DNA of 6,887 nucleotides from NCBI GenBank assembly GCA_927798255.1, contig CAKMMH010000092.1, forward strand, positions 1 to 6,887. The letters run 5' to 3'. Both the position numbers and the translations under genes were made by a program. Positions 1 to 6,845 of this stretch are shown piece by piece. Under the pieces are notes generated by a model. The model made no database searches and was not told where the DNA came from. It was given only the letters and a program-made list of their open reading frames with translations. Positions within the stretch are counted from its first letter, which is position 1. Each line of letters begins with the position of its first letter. The DNA comes from an uncultured bacterium (lineage in GTDB: Bacteria; Bdellovibrionota_C; UBA2361; CAKMMH01).

Positions 1-8
1 TTCAACAT
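1..8 (-). CDS. Possible start of a leftward gene, cut by the window edge (IS21 transposase IstA is one candidate)
   Basis: On the minus strand an ATG at 8-6 is preceded, four bases away, by GGGAG (17-13). This is the best Shine-Dalgarno/start pair in the window. Only M-L and part of a third codon are visible. A perfect TATAAT and two 14-base repeats lie just upstream. IS21-family elements carry repeated transposase-binding sites at their ends just before istA, and IstA proteins often begin ML; this is the basis for the IstA suggestion. An ordinary self-regulated gene fits equally well. Two codons cannot identify a product. Confidence 0.3.
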
Positions 9-13
9 ATCAC

Positions 14-50
14 TCCCATAATTTTCAGTCTACGATTCCCATGATTTTCA
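14..50. repeat. Pair of 14-base direct repeats, 23-base period
   Basis: TCCCATAATTTTCA (14-27) and TCCCATGATTTTCA (37-50) match at 13 of 14 positions and are 23 bases apart, close to two helical turns. On the minus strand they read TGAAAATYATGGGA and lie between a TATAAT and the possible start codon at 8. They could be operator sites or the repeated transposase-binding sites at the end of an IS21-like element. No third copy is seen. Confidence 0.55.
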
Positions 51-54
51 ATTT

Positions 55-60
55 ATTATA
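55..60 (-). promoter_or_regulatory. Candidate -10 box TATAAT for the leftward gene at the left edge
   Basis: A perfect TATAAT lies on the minus strand about 45 bases upstream of the possible ATG at 8, just before the direct repeats. No good -35 is found at 16-18 bases; the nearest TTGAAA (95-90) is about 29 bases away. Transcription would start near 48, inside or beside the first repeat, so repeat-bound protein could block it. In DNA this AT-rich, a single -10 match is weak evidence. Confidence 0.3.
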
Positions 61-120
61 ACGTATTGTTTTTACATCATTTTTAAGGTTTTCAAAATAG
101 AAAATTAAAGACATTATCAC

Positions 121-3100
121 CTAATTAACTTGTTTTTCCTTATAATACGGACTAAGCGTCATAAATAATTTATTAAACTTATCATAATTATCATTATTTT
201 TAATAATATATTCTAAAAGCTCTGCTTGTCTAGCTTGACCTAAAGTTAGCCTGTATAAAGATAATATTTTTATCATCTTTTCATACTGCTCAATATCTCT
301 TGAAAATGGATACATAGGAAGAATACGTTCAATTTTTACAAGATTACTATCATCTCTTAACCCCCAATAAGGAATTAAATCAGAAGTCCCCTCTTTCTTT
401 TCTTGATTTTTTGCATTATTAAACATTTCTTCCCAAATATTCTCTGTATCAAAATGTATACTACCATATTTTTTTGCAACATTTTGTCTTATTGCTAAAC
501 ACATAAATCTATTAATTCTGCCTTCTCTTTGTTCAAAATCTATAGGATTATGTGGTAAATTCCAATGCACAATTCTTCTACAATATGCATGAAAGTCTAA
601 CCCCTCTTGCCCGATAGACGTCGAAGCAAGCACAAATGGTCTAAAAGGAGAGTTAAAAGCATTTCTTAAATTTGCTTTTCTTTTTCCATCATTCTCATCA
701 TTGATTGCTTTTGAAAAAGTAACAGCAAAACGACTTCTTAAATTCATAGGTGATTCTCTTTCTCCTTCTATTCTTGCTCTAAAATTTTTATATGTATCCA
801 CTGTATATTGAGCCTCACCAATACTAAGTGCATTTCTTATCTCATTAGAAATATTCAAAATAAAATTTTCATCCCCATCAAGTCCTCTTGAAATAAAATA
901 AACATATTCATCAAAAACTGCTTGTAAATTTCCTTGCCTACAATAACATAAAACTTTTTTCCAAAAATTGTTTCTCTTGTCTTTTTTATCAAATTGAGAT
1001 GAACCATTAGTAAAATCAATAATGGCTATGGCTTCTTCTGAGTTAAATTTTGAGAACATTGCTCTTGAAATTTTACTAATATTTACCATATTAGGTTCGT
1101 TTTCATAAACTCCAAATGTTCTATTTAAGCAAATTGCAGGCGAACCTAAGATTATATCAACTAAAACATCCATTAAATCACCAGGTCGTTTTCCTAGAAA
1201 TAATTTTTCATCACAATATTGCTCATATTGCTCTTCAAGTTTTTGTAAATTAGCAAAAAAACCTTCATTATTTTTTCTTTGAATTTGTTGTGATATATCT
1301 TTAAACCAATTTTCAACCGTTTCTTTATCATCTAAAAGAAATGGCATAAGATAATACCATTTTTTATCTTCACCTCCCTCTAAAACATTTGGAAATTTTT
1401 CTAATTTACTAGTTAAAATATTTATAAGTCTTTCTTTAATTTGAGAAAAATTATAGTTTTTATTTAAATATTCTTTAGGATTAAAAATTTTAGTTAAATA
1501 TTTTGATGGATATAATAATGTAAACAAGCTTAAACCTTGTAGCTTTACTTCATCTCCACCTCTTGAATCTTGACTTGAAAAAACTAGCTTTGGATGAATA
1601 AATTTTTCACCCTTTTTAGCAAAATATTTAATAACATTTGACTTTTTGTGAAGCCTTGAATATTTTTCATGAATACTTCGTCTTTCTGCTTCATAAGATA
1701 CCATACATGCAATCATCTTTGGAACCATTTCCCATGCGGAGAATATGAGCGTTTTACTTGCATTATTAAAATCTTTAAAAGCACCTTGTAATTCATAATA
1801 AGGTTTTGAAGGTGGAATCCAAAGTAAATTTTCAAAATTTTGAGGCAAAACTTTTTGCATTACCTTTTCTAGTCTTCCATTGTTACAATCTATCTTCTTG
1901 TATTTATTAATATCATCTTTTTTAATCCAAAAAATAGGCACTCCGAAAGCCTTTAATGCTTTTTTAAATCGTTCTTCCTTTCTTAGTTTTTTATCATTTA
2001 AAATACTTTTAAATTTATTTTCAATTTTTTCCTTTAATTTATAACCTTGCATAAAAGACATTAAATATGGACTAGACTTCACATATTCAATGGGAAGATA
2101 TGTTTTAATTTCTGCATTTTCTATAAGCTCTTGCAATTCTACATACGAATTTATATCTGTTTCTTTAATATCAATTAAATTTTTCTTATCTTCATCATTA
2201 ATAATATCTAGAATTTTTTCTTCAGAAAACCTTTCTGTCCTACATATATTATTATAAAGTTGTTCCTCAGCTTTTGATTTATATGGCTCTAAATCTAATA
2301 ATGTGAATTTCCCATTTGTAAACTCTTTTAGTTTTATTGAATAATCTGTCCAAATTTCTTCAAAATTTTTTATTTGATGATTGTTTAAAAATTTTATAAC
2401 ATCAAAAAATTCTTCGTAATGCGAATCAATATGAGATTCATCAATTTCCTCTAAGGTAGAATACATTTTATAAGGAGTCGCAGATAATAATAAAATTCTT
2501 AAATTTTCTCTATTAAAAAAATTTCTTGTGAGTATATGTAAATCAGAATCATCTTTACTCTCGTCATCTGGATGCTCGTTAAAAGCATCTAAAAGTTCTT
2601 TAAATCTTTGGAACTCATCCATAATAACTAAATCAGGTTCTAATTTTTCAAGACTAATTGTTGCAAATGCTACCCTTAATTTTCCTATAACTTTTTTTTG
2701 AATGCTTTTATTACTAAAAGCCTCTATAATATCTTGATATAAGTTATTAGCATCAAGCTCTACATTAAGCTTTTTCTTCATATATTCCAAATATTGCCCG
2801 TGAGATGTATTATTACATTTACTAACCTCATCATCATAAAATTTTACTAATTCACTCCAACCATATTTAACGCCAAATTTTAAAAGTTTATTTAATTTGT
2901 TTTTATCAATCTTTGATGTAGAAAATCTTTCTAATTTACAAAGCAAAACATACATAAGTGCCCGTTCTTTTGCCTGTCCTTGCCCCTTTATGACCTTAAA
3001 TGATGTATCTGGAGTTAAAGGAATAAGTTGCACATAACTATTAATCACATCGTTATCATGTTCGCTTTTAAAAATATTTAAGTGCTGCATTGAGAGTCTT

Positions 3101-3420
3101 TGTGTGTCACTTGCTTCATTTTTTAACTGCTTGGAAATCTTCAATTTATGTAAATTTTGCTCTGCAATATTTATATTTGAACAAATATAAACAATTTTTA
3201 CTAAATCATCATCTTTCTCTTTTCTAAATTTTGCAAATTTGACGATTACTCCTTTTGCAACAAGTGTCTTTCCTAATCCCACTTCATCGGAAACTAAAAT
3301 TCTTTTTTGCCCTGCTCGATATAACTCATCTATACGTTCAACAGTAGCTCGCTGAAAATCTTTTAAAGTAGCAAACACATTTTTTTCGATTTCGTCTAAT
3401 TTGCTTTTAATATTTATCAT
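121..3420 (-). CDS. Large SF2/SNF2-like DEAD/DEAH-box helicase, third gene of the operon
   Basis: This 1099-residue protein is predicted to be an ATP-dependent DNA translocase or helicase. Visible motifs, in order, are a Q-motif-like FQRATVERI (22-30), Walker A DEVGLGKT (45-52), motif II DEFQ (268-271), motif III LLSATP (311-316), and RTERF (394-398). The second RecA lobe starts near TLIFSAWEMV (557-566). Motif V is STSIGQEGLDFH (933-944), and motif VI is QREGRINR (964-971) with its arginines. The C-terminus has PYWGLR (1017-1022) and a YRLTLGQARQAELLE block (1056-1070), which I recognise from large defence-associated helicases. About 365 residues lie between motifs IV and V, a large insertion that includes LGSPAICLNR (758-767). 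The start is the only sensible one: the upstream gene's TAA is in the same frame two codons before the ATG, and no Shine-Dalgarno is visible. It has no nuclease domain of its own, so cutting is probably left to the PLD neighbour (inference). Confidence 0.94.
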   Translation of the reverse strand: MINIKSKLDEIEKNVFATLKDFQRATVERIDELYRAGQKRILVSDEVGLGKTLVAKGVIVKFAKFRKEKDDDLVKIVYICSNINIAEQNLHKLKISKQLKNEASDTQRLSMQHLNIFKSEHDNDVINSYVQLIPLTPDTSFKVIKGQGQAKERALMYVLLCKLERFSTSKIDKNKLNKLLKFGVKYGWSELVKFYDDEVSKCNNTSHGQYLEYMKKKLNVELDANNLYQDIIEAFSNKSIQKKVIGKLRVAFATISLEKLEPDLVIMDEFQRFKELLDAFNEHPDDESKDDSDLHILTRNFFNRENLRILLLSATPYKMYSTLEEIDESHIDSHYEEFFDVIKFLNNHQIKNFEEIWTDYSIKLKEFTNGKFTLLDLEPYKSKAEEQLYNNICRTERFSEEKILDIINDEDKKNLIDIKETDINSYVELQELIENAEIKTYLPIEYVKSSPYLMSFMQGYKLKEKIENKFKSILNDKKLRKEERFKKALKAFGVPIFWIKKDDINKYKKIDCNNGRLEKVMQKVLPQNFENLLWIPPSKPYYELQGAFKDFNNASKTLIFSAWEMVPKMIACMVSYEAERRSIHEKYSRLHKKSNVIKYFAKKGEKFIHPKLVFSSQDSRGGDEVKLQGLSLFTLLYPSKYLTKIFNPKEYLNKNYNFSQIKERLINILTSKLEKFPNVLEGGEDKKWYYLMPFLLDDKETVENWFKDISQQIQRKNNEGFFANLQKLEEQYEQYCDEKLFLGKRPGDLMDVLVDIILGSPAICLNRTFGVYENEPNMVNISKISRAMFSKFNSEEAIAIIDFTNGSSQFDKKDKRNNFWKKVLCYCRQGNLQAVFDEYVYFISRGLDGDENFILNISNEIRNALSIGEAQYTVDTYKNFRARIEGERESPMNLRSRFAVTFSKAINDENDGKRKANLRNAFNSPFRPFVLASTSIGQEGLDFHAYCRRIVHWNLPHNPIDFEQREGRINRFMCLAIRQNVAKKYGSIHFDTENIWEEMFNNAKNQEKKEGTSDLIPYWGLRDDSNLVKIERILPMYPFSRDIEQYEKMIKILSLYRLTLGQARQAELLEYIIKNNDNYDKFNKLFMTLSPYYKEKQVN

Positions 3421-3423
3421 ATT

Positions 3424-5313
3424 TTATACTGCATTATAAAATGTTTTAAAAAATTTTTTTAAATCTGAATACCTTTCATCTTCTAAATTTTCTATAATTT
3501 CATTTAGATTATAAATCTTGTCATAAGAAGTAGCACTAGCTTTAAGCATCTTTTCATAAATACCACTTTGATAAGAAATATGCTTTTGATGATTTTTATC
3601 ATAAGGTAAATTGTTGTTATCGACAAAGTTTTCATCATCTGCATTAAAAGCAGATTCTTCTAAATATATATGCTTTTGCCTTTCAACACTTGTTTCATCT
3701 AATGCAAATTTTATATAAGAATAAACCTTATCTTCATTATCTATAAAATATTTTTTAGTAGTTTCATGGAATCTAACTTCATTTTCAGGCATTCCAAAGA
3801 CTTCTATTTGTATAGTGAATTTTACATCATTTCCAATTTTAATATTAAGAAATGATGTTAAATCATACATTTTTAAATTTTCAAAAATTATTTTCTCTTT
3901 TTCTACTTTTTTGTAATTAGTTAGCGTCAATAAAGTTAAACTTATATCATATTTTTTAATATAAGATTTTATGCCATCAATTTTTATTTCAAAATTATAA
4001 CTATCTTTTGTTTTGACAACTTTTGAATAAGCGTTTCTTATTATATAATTTTTTATATCTTCAAGTTCACTATCATTTTCAGTATTATCCTCATCACTTA
4101 AATCAATCAATTCTTCACTATAAACCTTTTTAAATGGACTTTTATTTTCATCATTTCCACAAAATAAGTCATTTGATAATTTTTCTAAATTTACATACCT
4201 ATTAGGAGCATACAATTTTATCATAAATTCAATGTTCAAATTTTTTGCACTTTCAGTAGCATTTAATGAACCAATATAAAGTTTTGACCTGGCTCCTTTT
4301 CTCATCATGAAAACTTTTGCATGAATATCTTGTTTTTTAGGAAAGTTATTTTCTTCTTCAGAAATATTATTTTCACCACCTATAACTTCATCTTTCATAA
4401 TATAAACATCAAAATCTTCCATTACCTCTCTAGGAATTTTATTTAATGACATATCTTTTGTAACAACTAAACACCTTGTATTATTTAATTCTTTACTCCT
4501 TTCATAAAAATTTTTGATTATACCTTTACTTAGAAATGGGGAAATAATCAACAACTCATGGAAATTCTCACGAAAAAGCTCATCATCTTCTATATTATAT
4601 TTTCCATTAGAACCTATATTTACAATTTGATTTGGTAAAAATTCAAAATCTTCAAATTCTTTGTCTTGTAAAGTAAACACAACATTATCTAATTCATCTA
4701 TTATTTTTTTAAAACTATTTTGATTCTTATTATACTCATCTTGTCTTTTCTTCAAATATATTAGGAAATCTTTTAATGGTTTATTTTTTTCTCTATTAAC
4801 TTTCTTAGTTTTAATTACCTTTTTGTATTCGCCTTCAAGAATAAATGCGGTATCATAACTTCTATCAAATGTTAAATTCTTGCTAAGGATTATTACTCTA
4901 TATTTAATATCACTAAAATCGGTCTTAGAGACATATCTTACAACCCACATTTTAGGGTGAAATGCTGGATATTTGTTATATTTTTTATTAAATTTGGTTT
5001 TTATTGGCGTTATAATACCATCGAACAAACTTAAAAAAATATTTTTTTTGCTAATATCCTTAAAGTGAATTTTACTAGCATCACAAAAAATAGCTATATT
5101 CTCCATCATATTCATAATGCTACTTAAAGAATAAAATTCATGCTTTGTTAAATTACTCTCGATTTCTTCATCTAGTCCAAGTGCTATAAGCACTTCCATT
5201 AATGCTTCTAAATCAAGTGAATAGGTCGTTGTTATCGCAAAATTAAAATGGTAATTAGGTGGCGCTTTTAAAATTTCTTTATAGTCAAATCTATCTTTTT
5301 TAGGGTCTAACAT
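3424..5313 (-). CDS. Phospholipase D-like (HKD) family protein, probable nuclease of the operon
   Basis: This protein has 629 residues from the ATG at 5313. The N-terminal region (about 5-45: DRFDYKEILKAPP, then TTTYSLDLEALM) is typical of defence-associated PLD-like proteins. Two PLD half-sites are visible. The first is H119-P-K121 followed by SKNLT (144-148). The second is H331-A-K333 followed by GSLNAT (348-353). ISPFLS (258-263) is a usual strand between the halves. The PLD fold forms a covalent phospho-histidine intermediate and, in this setting, most likely cleaves DNA. The region after about residue 400 has no recognised domain and starts with an acidic linker. A start at 5361 would add 16 residues (MQKILFKIFF...) that overlap the previous gene and lie ahead of the conserved N-terminus, so I prefer 5313. 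That start lies one base after the upstream TAA, with only a weak GAG about 10 bases ahead. Nuclease activity is inferred from motifs. Confidence 0.9.
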   Translation of the reverse strand: MLDPKKDRFDYKEILKAPPNYHFNFAITTTYSLDLEALMEVLIALGLDEEIESNLTKHEFYSLSSIMNMMENIAIFCDASKIHFKDISKKNIFLSLFDGIITPIKTKFNKKYNKYPAFHPKMWVVRYVSKTDFSDIKYRVIILSKNLTFDRSYDTAFILEGEYKKVIKTKKVNREKNKPLKDFLIYLKKRQDEYNKNQNSFKKIIDELDNVVFTLQDKEFEDFEFLPNQIVNIGSNGKYNIEDDELFRENFHELLIISPFLSKGIIKNFYERSKELNNTRCLVVTKDMSLNKIPREVMEDFDVYIMKDEVIGGENNISEEENNFPKKQDIHAKVFMMRKGARSKLYIGSLNATESAKNLNIEFMIKLYAPNRYVNLEKLSNDLFCGNDENKSPFKKVYSEELIDLSDEDNTENDSELEDIKNYIIRNAYSKVVKTKDSYNFEIKIDGIKSYIKKYDISLTLLTLTNYKKVEKEKIIFENLKMYDLTSFLNIKIGNDVKFTIQIEVFGMPENEVRFHETTKKYFIDNEDKVYSYIKFALDETSVERQKHIYLEESAFNADDENFVDNNNLPYDKNHQKHISYQSGIYEKMLKASATSYDKIYNLNEIIENLEDERYSDLKKFFKTFYNAV

Positions 5314-5314
5314 T

Positions 5315-6523
5315 TTATAAATTCTCACTATAAAAAATATCTTGAATAATATTTTTTGCATTAATAAATCGATAACCTAACTTTGAGCCACTAAATAGTT
5401 TATCATATTCATATTCACCGATATGATTAACCTTTGCTCGTTTCTCACCTTTTATAGCTATCTCCCTTGCTTTTATTCTATCTTTTATACTTTTAAAATC
5501 TCCCTTTCGCATATAATTTTGTACATCCATTAAGAAAAAGTATAATGAACCTTTTGTTATTAAATTAAGCCTCTCAAATATTTTTTCTATATCAATTTTT
5601 TCTGCTATTACTTTAAATTCAAAGATATTATTATTTAAAAAATCTTTTATTTCTAAATTTTTTCCATCTAAAACAATATCGTTATACAAATTTTGAACAA
5701 CAAACCAAAAATCAGAAAATTCATATGCTAATTTATAATCATCTTGTATTTGTTGTGGAAACTCTCTAATAACTTTTTTTAAACTTTCAAAATTATCAAA
5801 ATCATTAAGTAAAATGTTTTTTTCTAAAATTTTTGCAAATAATGAATCATTTACAGATGTTATAATTTTATTTTTAAGAAATTTCCCTTCTTCTTTTGTA
5901 AGTTCGATTTTTAAATTTCCTTTCCAATTTTTATCATAAGTTTTTATATCTAATTTAAATAAATTTGAATTTAAAATAGTATCTTCATCATCACGTTCAT
6001 AACGAGAATCACCTTCATATTTTCCCACTTCACTAATATTATTTTTAACTTTTAATTTTTCATTATAAATTAACTCATTTATATATTCTCTTAATGATAT
6101 ATTCTCAAGAATTTTAAATTTATTAAGTCCTCCTATATAAATATCTGCTGGCGTACGCTTTAACCATCCATACTGACTAAGTGCGAGTTTTCCAAGGACA
6201 CCGTTTTCATCTTTATTATTTTCTAAAAATTTTATGCAACATGATTTTTCAATATCATGCAATTTTAAAAATACCTTCTGAGAAGATAAATTTTTATTAG
6301 CCTTTATAAATTCTTCTAAATCTTTTAGAGCATAAGGAACTATTAAAAAATATTTTGCTCTTGTTTGAAGTGTAGAAGTCCCTGGAAAAAACAAATTCGC
6401 AAAACCATCCCTTATTGAAGCTACACCTAGCTCATCAACAGCCTTCTTCTCTGTTAAACTTTCTAAGACACTTAATATTAAATTTCTATCTTTTTGTGAA
6501 AAATCGATCCAACCTAATGGCAT
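5315..6523 (-). CDS. DUF6361 family protein, first gene of a probable anti-phage operon
   Basis: This 402-residue protein has the hallmarks I associate with DUF6361. The N-terminus has GWIDFS (residues 4-9). Next comes VDELGVASIRDGFANLFFPG (29-48), followed by TSTLQTRAKYF (49-59). A YIGGL-like segment lies near 129-133, and a basic C-terminal block, REIAIKGEKRAKV, at 353-365, leads to YRFINAKNIIQDI (384-396). It has no signal peptide or membrane helix, so it should be cytoplasmic. The biochemical function of the family is unknown to me; the basic C-terminal block could bind nucleic acid (inference). The start is fixed because the conserved GWIDFS begins at residue 4 and an in-frame TAA lies two codons upstream (6529-6527). 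No Shine-Dalgarno sequence is visible. The stop codon is one base from the next gene, so it leads a three-gene operon with the PLD protein and helicase. Family call is strong; a defence role is inferred from context. Confidence 0.92.
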   Translation of the reverse strand: MPLGWIDFSQKDRNLILSVLESLTEKKAVDELGVASIRDGFANLFFPGTSTLQTRAKYFLIVPYALKDLEEFIKANKNLSSQKVFLKLHDIEKSCCIKFLENNKDENGVLGKLALSQYGWLKRTPADIYIGGLNKFKILENISLREYINELIYNEKLKVKNNISEVGKYEGDSRYERDDEDTILNSNLFKLDIKTYDKNWKGNLKIELTKEEGKFLKNKIITSVNDSLFAKILEKNILLNDFDNFESLKKVIREFPQQIQDDYKLAYEFSDFWFVVQNLYNDIVLDGKNLEIKDFLNNNIFEFKVIAEKIDIEKIFERLNLITKGSLYFFLMDVQNYMRKGDFKSIKDRIKAREIAIKGEKRAKVNHIGEYEYDKLFSGSKLGYRFINAKNIIQDIFYSENL

Positions 6524-6549
6524 AGTTTAAACATTTAAAAATCTTGTCT

Positions 6550-6580
6550 TTTATAAATCATCTAACTGAAACTTTAACAA
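6550..6580 (-). promoter_or_regulatory. Candidate promoter of the three-gene operon
   Basis: On the minus strand TTGTTA (6580-6575) is followed 17 bases later by TTTATA (6557-6552), or 19 bases later by TATAAA (6555-6550). Either would start transcription about 20 bases before the DUF6361 ATG. The matches to consensus are modest, and AT-rich DNA gives many such hits. An alternative start is the perfect TATAAT at 6818-6813. Confidence 0.25.
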
Positions 6581-6667
6581 ACTAGAATAATTAATTTTTG
6601 ATTTAGTTAACTATACAAATATGTACCCTTGATATCTCCCTATGAAAATACCATTTTTAGGATATTC

Positions 6668-6764
6668 TTGAAAGTGAGATTCGTAACCTATAATTATACA
6701 AATCATTTCTACCTATCTTTTAATACTAAAATAAATATCGATAAAAAGCTCTCATCACTTTCAA
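6668..6764. repeat. Long-range inverted repeat in the region upstream of the operon
   Basis: TTGAAAGTGA (6668-6677) is perfectly complementary to TCACTTTCAA (6755-6764), with 77 bases between them. Outward extension adds one wobble and one A-T pair, giving about 12 pairs. In a minus-strand transcript from the upstream TATAAT this would close a stem with a large loop. It could be a structured leader, a remnant of inverted ends, or chance. Confidence 0.35.
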
Positions 6765-6812
6765 AACTTCTTAAAATCCATATTTTCGAAAGCGTCTTCA
6801 TAACATACTTAT

Positions 6813-6818
6813 ATTATA
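6813..6818 (-). promoter_or_regulatory. Candidate upstream -10 box TATAAT next to a palindrome
   Basis: A perfect TATAAT reads on the minus strand, and the 18-base palindrome at 6828-6845 lies 9 bases upstream, about where a -35 element or an operator would be. Transcription from here would give the defence operon a leader of roughly 280 bases containing a long-range inverted repeat. No -35 consensus is seen. The operator idea is inference. Confidence 0.3.
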
Positions 6819-6827
6819 AGATATTTT

Positions 6828-6845
6828 AAACTATTTTAATAGTTT
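6828..6845. repeat. 18-base perfect palindrome with 8-base arms
   Basis: AAACTATT and AATAGTTT are perfect inverted arms around a TT. The site lies at the point where the GC-richer right-hand DNA gives way to AT-rich intergenic DNA, and its last bases overlap the stop codon of the possible partial gene at 6845. With AT-only arms but for one pair, it is a poor intrinsic terminator. A repressor site for the adjacent TATAAT is a better guess. Confidence 0.5.

Larger units (their letters stand above)
6524..6844. other. About 320 bp without a convincing gene, upstream of the operon
   Basis: This AT-rich stretch holds the candidate promoters, part of the palindrome and the long-range inverted repeat listed separately. 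Two short minus-strand frames sit end to end: MKTLSKIWIL... (30 aa, 6801-6709) and MICIIIGYES... (31 aa, 6706-6611). They are two bases apart, with an AGG five bases before the second ATG. They resemble no family I know and are within chance length for such DNA. A plus-strand 66-codon frame from a TTG at 6629 is lysine/isoleucine/tyrosine-rich and looks like noise. I see no tRNA and no clear terminator. Confidence 0.5.

Noticed and set aside
1..50. CRISPR repeats
   Set aside because: There are only two 14-base copies with a 9-base gap, far too short for repeat-spacer units.
61..120. Intrinsic terminator after the helicase gene
   Set aside because: Only a short AT-only palindrome (TTTTGAAAA) is present. 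There is no GC stem with a following T run.
4311..4420. Possible frameshift or internal break in the PLD gene around the acidic GGENNISEEENN linker
   Set aside because: The frame is open across it and the second HxK site follows directly. It reads as a low-complexity linker between the two PLD halves' elements.
5314..5361. Longer PLD start at 5361
   Set aside because: It would overlap the DUF6361 gene by 47 bases, has no ribosome binding site, and adds a stretch not expected before the conserved N-terminus.
121..6523. DISARM, Dnd/Dpt or restriction-modification assignment
   Set aside because: No DUF1998 protein, no methyltransferase, no Dnd sulfur-modification genes and no REase domain are present in the window.
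6629..6829. Plus-strand 66-codon frame starting at TTG
   Set aside because: It has a TTG start without a ribosome binding site, composition dictated by AT-rich DNA, and no family resemblance. It overlaps the regulatory candidates.
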